Assembly (NCBI GenBank): GCA_947561585.1
Contig: CANNZV010000269.1
Location: forward strand, 279,227 to 343,226
Origin: Caprella mutica
Lineage: Eukaryota; Arthropoda; Malacostraca; Amphipoda; Caprellidae
Length of the DNA: 64,000 nt
Direction: 5' to 3'
The notes below the pieces were generated by a model, which was not told where the DNA came from, did not search any database, and saw nothing but the letters and a program-made list of their open reading frames with translations. The translations under genes and the position numbers were made by a program. Numbering within the stretch: the first letter of the stretch is position 1; each line of letters opens with the position of its first letter. Shown in pieces: positions 1-10,200 of this stretch.

Positions 1-137
1 GCAGAGATTTTCAAATTGGTGTTGTATCATTTGGTCTTCTTGGATGCCCTCTGGAAGTTGCAGCTGTTTACGCTAAAGTCTTCATATATCACACCTGGAT
101 TGAAGAGAAAACCAGCCAGAGTTTCTGCAAGCCTTGA
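1..137 (+). CDS. 3' end of a trypsin-like (S1) serine protease, partial
   Basis: Codons run from position 3 to a TGA at 135-137. The peptide contains GVVSFGLLGC, then VYAKV, a Tyr-His pair and TWIEE, ending in a Cys a few residues before the stop. This is the C-terminal signature of chymotrypsin-fold S1 proteases (G-V-V-S-F-G-x-x-G-C ... V-Y-x-K-V ... Y-x-x-W-I), covering the last strand, the Cys of the final disulfide and the C-terminal helix. The catalytic His, Asp and Ser lie outside the window, so activity and subfamily cannot be judged. A GCAG at 1-4 could be an acceptor, so this may be the last exon. AATAAATAAA at 321-330 is a plausible polyadenylation signal. The gene is separate from the laminin gene downstream. 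Confidence 0.72.
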   Translation, partial: RDFQIGVVSFGLLGCPLEVAAVYAKVFIYHTWIEEKTSQSFCKP

Positions 138-1025
138 GACTATCAAATTTGGAACAACTGTGGGCTTATCCTTTGTCAAGTTCGATTTTGAAATTAATTG
201 CGATACCTATCAGGGATCATCTGTAATAGGTTTTAGGCTCTTTTTATAGGATCCATCGTCTTTATTTAACTGATAGTGCAAGAATAACCAAAAACCTCTT
301 TCTATTTATTCGATGAGTTTAATAAATAAATAATTCTTATTTACATGGTATATCCATTTTATCTGAAATTTTCCAGTTTTCTAACCAGCATCTTGCATTA
401 TATTCTTTTATTGAAAGAACTTTAATTATCAAACCATTTGATTTTCCTTCTGAACTGAAGCTTATGCAATTTTATTACAATGTAATTTGCTAACATATAT
501 ATTTATATAATCCAAGAGTTATAACTATTGATCCTCTCCCATCCGTGAGTGCAGCCACCGGTGCTTGTGTCTCTTTTCGTCACATTCCTTGGTAAGTGAT
601 TGCATCCACGGAGTAGCTTTTCTGCATCTATGAGCATTGTCACCGCCGGTGGTAAATGACTTTGTTCATGGAGCCACTTTCCTTTCTGACTACTTCTTCC
701 AGTCCCTTGTATTTAATTTCATTATGACGTCAGCGATATGGCCTTTGGTTCCGATGCAGACGTTAAACCCCTACTAAATTAATTGTAACTATTGAGTATT
801 TGATACTCTCATTTTTAATTATATTGCTATTTTAAATTATTATATACTTTTTGATTTCATACATTTTCTTCTTTGCTATATTAATACATACATTATATAT
901 TTTATTCAATGCTTTTAATTAAATGATATATGCATAATAAGTGTTTTTTTCAATCTCACATTGTTTTCTTACTTTTATCTCTGACACTATTGCTCAATAA
1001 ATTCGGAATGGAGGAAGGGTCTAAA
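138..1025. other. Spacer after the protease gene
   Basis: AT-rich sequence with no coding signal that I can support. It holds the likely 3' UTR and poly(A) signal of the protease (about 138-340) and one full copy of a 240-bp dispersed repeat, listed separately. The rest is low-complexity A/T. Confidence 0.5.
537..779 (+). repeat. 240-bp dispersed repeat, full copy 1 (SINE-like or LINE 3' tail)
   Basis: About 240 bp nearly identical to 31753-31996 (both start near CCATCCGTGAGTGCAGCC and end with GACGTTAAACCCCTACTAAA). Three shorter copies (16217, 18298, 36791) retain parts from the right half, as expected for 5'-truncated retroposons in + orientation. No tRNA-like A/B boxes were identified, so the SINE label is tentative. 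Confidence 0.6.
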
Positions 1026-1280
1026 GGTCGGTACACACGTAGCATTTTTTAATCCTTTCTACCAGACATTTTGCTAAGCTCCTCCTACTTTTTCCACGAG
1101 AATATAAGAAAAAACTATACAATTATTATTTATTTCAGTTGGTATCCATGATACCTGCAGGTATCATGGATACCAACTGAAATAAATAATAATTGTATAG
1201 TTTTTTCTTATATTCTCGTGGAAAAAGTAGCAAAATGTCTGGTGGAGAGACTTATAAACCGTTACGTGTGTACGGCCCCC
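1026..1280. mobile_element. Fold-back MITE, family P1, copy 1
   Basis: Near-perfect inverted repeat. The arms begin GGTCGGTACACACGTAG and end ACGTGTGTACGGCCCC, and each carries AAGCTCCTCCTACTTTTTCC-type sequence. The centre is the palindrome GGTATCCATGATACC / GGTATCATGGATACC at about 1140-1175. TTAA follows the right end. Short, non-coding, with no transposase; TTAA flanks suggest piggyBac-type mobilisation. Confidence 0.7.
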
Positions 1281-1476
1281 TTAAGCTACATTTTGTTCAA
1301 GCATCCAAAGTTTGTAAATAAATTTTTACCGATATTTCAACGGACGCCTAAGGTACTTTTACCAATCATTGCATGGAATAGTGATGGAACAATGAAAATA
1401 TTCTGAAAGTTTTGGTTCAATGCAAAATCCCGCACTACAGTCATTATGATTTAGGAATTTTATTTTTATATCTTAA

Positions 1477-2421
1477 GGGCCGTACACACGTAGGGTTTTT
1501 TCAGTCTTTCCACCGGACTTTTTGCTAAGCTCCTCCCACTTTTTCCACGAGACTTAAATTTTGCACCGAAAGTCCGAGACTTTTCAACAACCTTCATGTT
1601 CTATTATTTTCCCCCAATCAAGAGGTGCAATTTTGTAAATCTTCGTATAGCTACTGTCAACTCATAAAATATATTGTAAAATAACAGGATTGGTGTTCAT
1701 TTTTAGCCAATCTTTGCTCCATTCATTTCTTTACCTTTGAAGTAAAGAAATTTCATCTTTTTATAATAAAAGACTGCCTAGTAAAATAACACATCACTAT
1801 CTTTATTTTATTCATTTCAACATATTACCTATAAGCCAATGCCTTCATTATTTTTTATTATGACGCAATCGGCAATACATATATGGTACCTACGTATTAA
1901 TACTTTTACCTAAACTTTATATAATAGCTAAATTACATTTGTTAAGTGGGTTAGGTTAATCATTAAATCAAATTGAATGAAAATAATCTCGGTTAGTTTA
2001 TAACTAATTATTGTAATAAACTTTATAAAAATTTCCAAACCAAGTTAATAAGTAACTAACTAATCTTAGTAATCTAGGTAGGTATCTAGTTCTTTAGTAA
2101 TTAATAAATCTAGGTAAAAGTAACTAACCTATATAATTAGTAAATATCTAACCCAGGTAATTAGTAATTTTATCTATCCAAAGTAGTTAATAGTTACTAA
2201 CTACCTATAACCTAGGTTAGTTAGGTACCTAGTTTAAAAAATGTGGAGAGCTAAGAGCTTATGTCGCCGATATTGAGTAGTTAATTGCACATGAAAAATC
2301 CACGAGATTCAAAAGTCAATCCACGTGTGGATGCTATTGACTTTTGAATCAAAAGTCTGGTGGAAAAGCGGAGAAAAAAGTCTGGTGGAAAGACTGAAAA
2401 TACCCTACGTGTGTACGGCCC
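1477..2421. mobile_element. Longer family P1 element, 0.95 kb
   Basis: Begins TTAA|GGGCCGTACACACGTAGG at 1473 and ends CGTGTGTACGGCCC|TTTAA at 2421, the same termini as the short P1 MITEs. The interior is 0.7 kb of A/T-rich sequence with repeated TAGGTA/TAACTAACC runs and no open frame. It may be an internally different relative of the MITE, or a MITE that acquired filler. Confidence 0.6.
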
Positions 2422-2814
2422 TTTAAAGCTTCGAAGAAAATTATGGAATTTTTTATTGAGTGTATCCTTATTTATATTCTGTTAACATTTATTGCTGTTA
2501 GTAACGATAAGCACATGTGCGACTTTATTACTATTTTTATCCACTAACACCTGTTACATGGACTGACAAAGCAGCTGTTGAATCTAAATTACAATGGAGC
2601 TGTGAAAATAGCTCATGGTCTGAAAACTATGACTCATTCGCTGTTACTATGTGAAAACATAGTGAAAATATGGAAACTAGTACTACTTTTTTATAAACTA
2701 ATTCACACATCAATGACTTTTTTTTAATTTTTCTCAATGTAAATCTAGTGAATTTAAACGCAGAACTTGTAAAAGTTTACTTGTTAGGTCAACTTGTCAT
2801 TAAATTTCATCATA

Positions 2815-3010
2815 GGGTAAGCTCCGAGTTGATTCCCCCAAAAAAGTATATTATTATTATTATTTAACTTTCATTTCAATTGGTATCCATGATACCTGGA
2901 TGGATTGGACACGTAATTGGTTATTAATACTCCTTATTTTATTTAGTATCCATGATACCTACAGGTATCATGGATACTAAATAAAATAACGAGTTAAATT
3001 TTAATAATAA
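2815..3010. mobile_element. Degenerate family P2 fold-back element with two palindromic cores
   Basis: Left arm AGGGTAAGCTCCGAGTTG resembles the P2 terminus. It contains GGTATCCATGATACC at about 2881 and a second, complete core at about 2947-2978 followed by AATAACGAGTTAAATT, the typical right arm of P2. Confidence 0.5.
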
Positions 3011-3229
3011 GTTCAGTTTGGGGTTTTGATTATACAGTTAATGCTATATATCTGCATATTTTAGCGAGGTAGTACAGATAACACTTCATGTATGTACAGA
3101 TTTTTCAGTCGAAGCCAATAGTCTGTCATTACGTCAATGTCTCGAGTTGCACCGCGAGCTGCACCATCGATCCTTCGCCAGGGACTATTCGCCGCTCTCT
3201 AGGAATCAATCTTCGCCTGCGAAGTCATC

Positions 3230-4935
3230 AGAGAGAACTTTGAATTGAAGAGCGTGACGTATCATTGAGACTGTAACGTGGATCTTGCTTGGTTCTTGTT
3301 TCCTGATATGTGACTCGCAGAGTCGAGTCCATCAACAAGTTGGCCCCAGCAGCTTTGTGGTAATATGTGGTACAGCCCAGCAGATATTGCCATCTGACCT
3401 TCAGATCCATTGCCTTTGTGTAAGAGTTGCTGGTTTGTGGATCCAATTTTCTTAACTAGATCCAAAATTAAAAACTAAATTAAGATATTAAGAGCCCATG
3501 GAGGTGAAGGAGACTGTATCTCTACGTACGCACGGCCGTAGTGGTTAATGAAAGATCTCCATTGACTATCGCTGCAGAAAGAACTAGTAGTTGGGACTTC
3601 TTAGTACAAGTAACCAACAGAATGATGAGCTATGTTGAAAGAATTTTCATAAAATATAATAGGGATCCAATATCTATTGAAATTAGGGCAATTGAGTATT
3701 TATTAATTGTTGCACAGAGGAAAAGTTATCCAGAAGCCTTTTTACCAGTGAATAACTATTAAGTCTTTTATACCTGATAATCATTACATTGGTAATCTGT
3801 CTCCCTTCCTTGATTGCAGAGGTCTCATCAGAGTTGGAAGACGACTGAAGAACGCCACTCCTTTCGATGACGCACATCCGGTGTTCGTTCCTGCCAAGCA
3901 CCCCATAAGCTCTCTTTTGATCAGACACATTATCCACTCCATTGGCCATCAAGTACGTCATGTATCCCATGCATACATACGTGAAAAGGGTTATTACCTT
4001 AAAATAAACATAGAATTTAGGAGAGCTGTAGGAAGATTGTGTGATTTCAGACGTTTGAGAGGGAATTGTTCGAGCAATTTATTGCAGATATACCATGTGA
4101 TGTCTCGGAGAGGACTCCAGCAATTACCAATGTGGGCTTGTACGTCTTTAGTCTTCTACAAGTTAACGACGGAGTAAATACACGCAGACAAAGTGCAACC
4201 AAGAAGATGAACGTGCCTCGTTACTAAAGGCGTTCACTTAGAACCCTTGTCGTCCATGGACATTGGACACCGTCACACCCCTTCATTTGTTAACGGTCTC
4301 AGAAGGTTTTTTTATTGCGTGGTACCTGTAAGAGGATAAAAAAGGAACCATAGATAGAAATTAATATGAACTATCAATCAGGCTTTGAGTCAGGTGGACT
4401 TTGACGCGATCCGTTCAGTTGCAGCTGCTGAATCTTCCCGCTTCCTGTAACTTCGGAGCGTAAGGTTGGCTCCGTAAGAAAGGATTTGGAGGGCACTTTG
4501 CAGCAGAAGGGAGGTAGGTTGCTCTCTAGAGATAAAATGGTACTCTCCGTCAGAAGCCAAATGATGGCGCTCCGATCACACCCAATTGTTTGATGACCCT
4601 CATAAGTTAATGTACGGAAGAGGATATACTTCAGTACGGCAACTATGTCATCGCGTTCAATATTTAGCTGACCAGTTTTGGATCAGGTGCCTGTACCAAA
4701 GTCTTCAGACTCTATCCCAGAGAAGAAAATTGAGGAAACCAAAACGCAACGAGGAGAAGGGTGATATCGTACTTCTATGTGTCAAGAACTCTCCTCTGAA
4801 TTGATGGCTCACAAGCGTTGTGATCAAGGTCAAGTCCAGTGAAGATAAGATGGCTAGGAGTGTCAAGCTGAGAATCAGTAACAAGATCTATAAACGACCA
4901 AATCACGAACTCATCCTACTGATGGGCATTGATTA
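3230..4935 (+). pseudogene. Decayed BEL/Pao retrotransposon pol fragment (post-RT region and integrase)
   Basis: Conceptual translation across frameshifts and stops gives a chain of BEL/Pao landmarks in order. An SPADIA-like stretch with a following F-V-D-P-I-F-L-T-R-S piece (about 3380-3465) matches the NPADIASRG...WxGPxFL region. Then RTSSWDFLVQVTNRMMSYV and IEYLLIVAQRKSYPEAF (3580-3745) match the pre-integrase linker, and RGLIRVGRRLKNATPF...VFVPAKHP (3818-3910) matches the integrase zinc-finger start. RLRGNCSS with NVGL-like remnants follows (4055-4140), and QYLADQFWIRCLYQ...LRKPKRNEEKGDIVLL (4658-4780) is the integrase C-terminus. No long terminal repeats were recognised. It is broken by stops and cannot be functional. 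Confidence 0.75.
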
Positions 4936-5239
4936 AAGATTTACACGTAAACTTATGTCTTTTTGAGATTGCTCAGTGAATTTCCTTTATGTTACTGGAG
5001 GGGGAACCACTGGCTTGAACTTTGATATCAATGCTCACTTTGGTGATCATTACAGTGTCCAACTCGGCGAATTAGTATTCGGAGAATTTGGTTTCGGCAA
5101 ATTAGTTTCGGCAAATCCACCGAATACCCATTACAGTATCTCCCAATTTTTAGATATCTTTGAATGCTCCCAATTACCATAAAACTCTGCATTATTTGAA
5201 TCGTTGAGTTCGTTCACTGGTTAATTATTTGGTTCTTAA

Positions 5240-6040
5240 ATTATGTATGGGTTTGGCGTGCTTGATTGATCATTGGTTTCTCTAGCGAAAGATGTTGAAG
5301 GAACGGGAAAATCGTACAGAGTGTACGATCGTACACCTGGTCTTCATTGAGATATTCTCTGACGGTGAAAACAGGAGAAGTTGTTTCGTCTTCGTATTCT
5401 GAACTTGAGGAGCTTAGTGAAGAGTTTCTGGAGTACAATTGTAGATTGAGAACATTTTATTCTTTGGTGACTCTTCTTCCTAATTATATTCTTCTGTCAA
5501 ATATCAGAATTGTAGCCACCGATAAATATTTATCATGCACGCCACATCTGTTATAATCATCGATAATTCTAGCATAATCCAATTCATTTGGATCAAATGT
5601 TACCAATCCTGTTTTTCTTAACCCAGATATGATATATTATAATTTTTTATCACGTTTCCCACGCCACATCAAAAACCTGAAAAAAATTTGCACAGCTCAT
5701 CATTTGATGGTATTTCATTTTGAAAAGATTCAAGTCTAAACTCCACATCATCTTCATTGGCTCATATGATACCTGCAGGTATCATGGATACCAAATAATA
5801 ATTATACGATTTATACAGTTTTTTCCTATATTCTCGAGGAAAAAGTAGGAGGAGCTTAGCAAAAAGTGTGGTGTAAAGACTTAAAAAACCCTGCGTGTGT
5901 ACGGCCCTTTACAATTTCCATCTCCTGAAACACACCCAAGAACAGTTTATTTGTTTTTTGATTGCTCTCTCTCTAGAAATACTTTCAGTTTTCTCACACG
6001 GCGGGGAATCCAGTTTCGTCTAAATTAAAAATTCGATTTG
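5240..6040 (-). pseudogene. Decayed pogo/Tigger-like DDE transposase remnant
   Basis: On the minus strand, IFNLDETGFPAV (about 6005-6040) is the catalytic-Asp block typical of pogo/Tigger (DDE_1) transposases. Further along are NEDDVEFRLESF (about 5725-5760) and a C-terminal block RKTGLVTFDPNELDYARII (about 5555-5615), followed by an acidic, Ser-rich tail with SSSSSEYEDE near 5400. Frames are interrupted by stops, and a P1 half-element (5766-5907) sits inside. No terminal repeats were found. Confidence 0.65.
5766..5907. mobile_element. Family P1 MITE, right half only
   Basis: Starts inside the palindromic core (ATGATACCTGCAGGTATCAT), then carries the full P1 right arm ending TGTGTACGGCCC. 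The left arm is missing. It interrupts the pogo-like remnant. Confidence 0.6.
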
Positions 6041-6162
6041 CAATGTCTGATGTCAAGATGAAATGCTGTGTCCGGCAATTAAAAAAGTTTTCAATTCTTG
6101 AACCACTCCCTTAGTAACAACTCAATGATAGAAAGAGCCGACAGCGATGGATCAGAAAGCGA

Positions 6163-6857
6163 CGTCTACAGGTGGTTCACTAGTTAGGTCTACAGGTGGT
6201 TTACTAGCTCGTGCTACGGGTGGTTCACTTGGTAGTTCTACAGGTGGTTCACTAGTTAGGTCTACAGGTGGTTCACTAGTTAGTTTTACAGGGGGTTAAT
6301 TAGTTAGGTCTACAGGTGTTTCACTAGTTAGGTCTACAGGTGGTTCACTAGTTAGGTCTACAGGTGGTTCACTAGTTAGGTCTAAAGGTGGTTCACTAGT
6401 TGGGGCTACAGGTGGTTCACTAGTTAGGTCTACAGGTGGTTCACTAGTTAGGTCTACAGGTGGTTCACTAGTTAGTGCTACAGGTGGTTCACTAGTTAGT
6501 GCTACAGGTGGTTCACTAGTTAGGTCTACAGGTGGTTCACTAGTTAGGTCTACAGGTGGTTCACTAGTTAGTTCTACAGGTGGTTCATTAATTGGGTCTA
6601 CAGGTGGTTCACGAGTTGGGGCTACAGGTGGTTCACTAGTTAGGTCTACAGGTGGTTCACTAGTTAGCTCTACAGGTGGTTCACTGGTTAGTTCTACAGA
6701 TGGTTCACTAGTTGGGTCTACAGGTGGGTTCACTGGTTAGTTCTACAGGTGGTTCACTAGTTAGTTCTACAGGTGGTTCACTAGTTAGTTCTACAGGCGG
6801 TTCACTAGTTAGGTCTACAGGTGGGTTCACTATTTACAGCCAGGTGGTTCACTAGTC
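6163..6857 (+). repeat. 24-bp minisatellite upstream of the laminin gene, about 28 copies
   Basis: Unit CTACAGGTGGTTCACTAGTT plus AGGT, with scattered substitutions. Because 24 is a multiple of 3 and the minus-strand unit lacks stops, a Pro/Glu/Ser-rich frame appears on the minus strand; I treat it as an artefact. The array ends about 200 bp before the putative transcription start of the laminin gene. Confidence 0.9.
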
Positions 6858-7052
6858 ACAGTTTACTTTAAGTAGGTAGATTGTGGGCGGGACCAAAGGA
6901 CTGTTTATGCCCATATTTTTTTAGTAGGTATCTAAATATCATTTAGGGAGGGTGTGTGTCGCTCCTGCATTTTCTCTTCTAACTAACGTGTTCACAATAC
7001 TCCATAGACTGTCTTTGTTTCTTTTTAAAGTAACAGGTGTTTAAAAAGTGCA

Positions 7053-7057
7053 TCAGT
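7053..7057 (+). promoter_or_regulatory. Candidate arthropod initiator (TCAGT)
   Basis: TCAGT in the context GCATCAGTTGAGG lies 72 bp upstream of the laminin start codon, with no intervening splice acceptor needed. TCAGT matches the arthropod Inr consensus. No clear TATA box at -30 or DPE at +28 was seen, so this is weak evidence. Confidence 0.25.
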
Positions 7058-7128
7058 TGAGGGAGTTAAGCTCGCCAGTCTTTAACAGGTGCACAGGCAC
7101 CTGTTTATTGTTTATTTAGCTACCTAAC

Positions 7129-7213
7129 ATGGCTTCATTTAAAAAGCTAGAAATGTGTCTCAGGTACCTTCTCCTTTTGGTATCTGCTGTCACCTTAATT
7201 GAGGCACGCACAG
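7129..7213 (+). CDS. wb: Laminin alpha exon 1: start codon and signal peptide
   Basis: ATG in a good context (AACATGG), with an in-frame TAG 12 bp upstream (7117-7119). It encodes [20 protein letters not shown] followed by VTLIEARTG: a basic N-region, a hydrophobic core and small residues before the cleavage region. The exon ends in phase 1 at CACAG|GTGAGA and joins exon 2 as G|GT, giving T-G-L-F-E-F-D. The match of phase and signal peptide to the first LamNT exon makes this the start of the full-length isoform. Confidence 0.85.
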
Positions 7214-10200
7214 GTGAGACTATTTAGAAACAGGTGCAAATAGGCCTAGGGGAACCTACCAATTATCGGTCATATAAGATAACACAATGCAGCTAATAAT
7301 ATTTTATTTTATATTAATTGGTATCCATGATACCTGCAAGTACCATGGGTACAAATTAAAATCATTATATCTTTCTTTTTACTAACCGAAGATGTGAAAC
7401 TGACTGATAATTCGTAACTTGCCCTAGGTGAAGTTATAACAATTCTGCTCAATATTTTTATGCGTTAACTTTCATATGGAAATGGTTATTTTAATACCTA
7501 GGTAGCTAACTTGCTTTTATTTAAATATTTTAATCCTAATTCATTTCAAATTTCAATACCCTTCTTAGTACCTACCTACCTAGAATTGAATGCCTTAAGT
7601 CTATACTCTATGTAGGTTTGGTAGGTACTGAAGTTCCAATTTATCGAACACTCCCACATTTACGATTTAAGTAGAAAAAAAAAAAACTATATAATTTAAA
7701 ATAACCAATTAAAATGTTAAAATATGGTTGACTTACATTCGACCGAAATATTTTTATTTTGAAAACAAAATTTGGGATTTTAATATAATATAAAATATTG
7801 GATGTCTTGTAGCTAGATAAGGCACCCCAGTCCGTTCTCTGGTGCCTTATCTACAGGAGGGAAATCTTGGGGTGCCTTATCTACAGGAGGGAAATCTTGG
7901 GGTGCTTTAACTACAGGAGGGAAATCTTGGGGTGACTAATCTACAGGAGGGAAATCTTGGGGTGCCTTATCTACAGGAGGGAAATCTTGGGGTGCCTTAT
8001 CTACAGGAGGGAAATCTTGGGGTGCGTAATCTACAGGAGGGAAATCTTGGGGTGCCTTATCTACAGCAGGGAAATCTTGGGGTACCTTATCTACAGCAGG
8101 GAAATCTTGGGGTACCTTATCTACAGCAGGGAAATCTTGGGGTGCGTTATCTACAGCAGGGAAATCTTGGGGTACCTTATCTACAGGAGGGAAATCTTGG
8201 GTTGCGTAATCTACAGGAGGAAAATCTTGGGTTGCGTAATCTACAGGAGGGAAATCTTGGGTTGCGTAATCTATAGGAGGGAAATCTTGGGGTGCCTTAT
8301 CTACAGCAGGGAAATCTTGGGGTGCTTTATCTACAGGAGGGAAATCTTGGTGTGCGTAATCTACAGGAGGGAAATCTTGGGTTGCGTAATCTACAGGAGG
8401 GAAATCTTGGGGTGCGTAATCTACAGAAGGGAAATCTTGGGGTGCGTAATCTACAGAAGGGAAATCTTGGGGTGCTTTATCTACAGCAGGGAAATCTTGG
8501 GGTGCCTTATCTACAGCAGGGAAATCTTGGGGTACCTTATCTACAGCAGGAAAATCTTGGGGTACCTTATCTACAGCAGGGAAATCTTGGGGTGCGTAAT
8601 CTACAGGAGGGAAATCTTGGGGTGCCTTATCTACAGCAGGGAAATCTTGGGGTACCTTATCTACAGCAGGGAAATCTTGGGTTGCGTAATCTACAGGAGG
8701 GAAATCTTGGGGTGCCTTATCTACAGGAGGGAAATCTTGGGGTGCGTAATCTACAGAAGGGAAATCTTGGGGTGCTTTATCTACAGGAGGGAAATCTTGG
8801 TGTGCGTAATCTACAAGAGGGAAATCTTGGGTTGCGTAATCTACAGGAGGGAAATCTTGGGGTGCGTAATCTACAGAAGGGAAATCTTGGGGTGCGTAAT
8901 CTACAGAAGGGAAATCTAGGGGTGCTTTATCTACAGGAGGGAAATCTTGGGGTGCCTTATCTACAGGAGGGAAATCTTGGTTTGCGTAATCTACAGTAGG
9001 AATCTTGGGGTGCGTAATCTACAGGAGGGAAATCTTGGGGTGCCTTATCTACAGGAGGGAAATCTTGGGGTGCCTTATCTACAGGAGGGAAATCTTGGGG
9101 TGCCTTATCTACAGGAGGGAAATCTTGGGGTGCGTAATCTACAGTAGGAATCTTGGGGTGCGTAATCTACAGAAGGGAAATCTTGGGGTGCTTTATCTAC
9201 AGGAGGGAAATCTTAAGGCGTAATCTACAGGAGGGAAATCTTATGGCGTAATCTACTGGAGGGAAATCTTATGGCGTAATCTACTGGAGGGAAATCTTAA
9301 GGCGTAATCCACAGGAGGGAAATCTTATGGCGTAATCTACTGGAGGGAAATCTTATGGCGTAATCTACTGGAGGGAAATCTTAAGGCGTAATCCACAGGA
9401 GGGAAATCTTAAAGCGTAATCCACAGGAGGGAAATCTTATGGCGTAATCTACAGGAGGGAAATCTTAAGGCGTAATCTACAGGAGGGAAATCTTAAGGCG
9501 TAATCCACAGGAGGGAAATCTTATGGCGTAATCCACAGGAGGGAAATCTTATGGCGTAATCCACAGGAGGGAAATCTTATGGCGTAATCTACAGGAGGGA
9601 AATCTTAAGGCGTAATCTACAGGAGGGAAATCTTAAGGCGTAATCCACAGGAGGGAAATCTTATGGCGTAATCCACAGGAGGGAAATCTTATGGCGTAAT
9701 CCACAGGAGGGAAATCTTATGGCGTAATCCACAGGAGGGAAATCTTAAGGCGTAATCCACAGGAGGGAAATCTTATGGCGTAATCCACAGGAGGGAAATC
9801 TTATGGCGTAATCCACAGGAGGGAAATCTTATGGCGTAATCCACAGGAGGGAAATCTTAAGGCTTAATCTATAGATCCAAAATATTAACTTTATATAATA
9901 TTTAAATATACTTTAACCATTGATAACAAGTTCAAAAGTATGAAGAGAAGCTTTTTTCTCCCCTTATTATTATGTAGTTGCGATAAAAGCATGATTATGA
10001 AGATTATATTCAAATTGTTGAGCAATATATGAATGTAGTTCGTAATATGGATACACATTATGTATCAGAAAATTGTCCTTTTCTTTTTATAAAGTAACTT
10101 TCAATTCAATGGATATAAAAATAATTAAATCAAACGGAGGCTGCAGTTCGTAGCATGGATTTACATTGAATTAATGTCTTTCTGCAAAATGTCCGTAGGC

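Noticed and set aside
1218..1406. Short + strand frame of 62 codons near a P1 MITE
   Set aside because: About half lies inside the inverted arm of the MITE; no known motif.
6296..6733. Minus-strand Pro/Glu/Ser/Thr-rich 145-codon frame resembling a mucin-like stalk
   Set aside because: 24-bp minisatellite read on the reverse strand, with no flanking coding sequence or signal peptide.
7932..9223. Several overlapping frames up to 320 codons in intron 1
   Set aside because: 30-bp minisatellite open in more than one frame; same DNA gives different repeats in each frame, the mark of non-coding tandem DNA.
6163..9872. Possibility that regular direct repeats are a CRISPR array
   Set aside because: Units are head-to-tail without unique spacers, and the genome is eukaryotic with introns.
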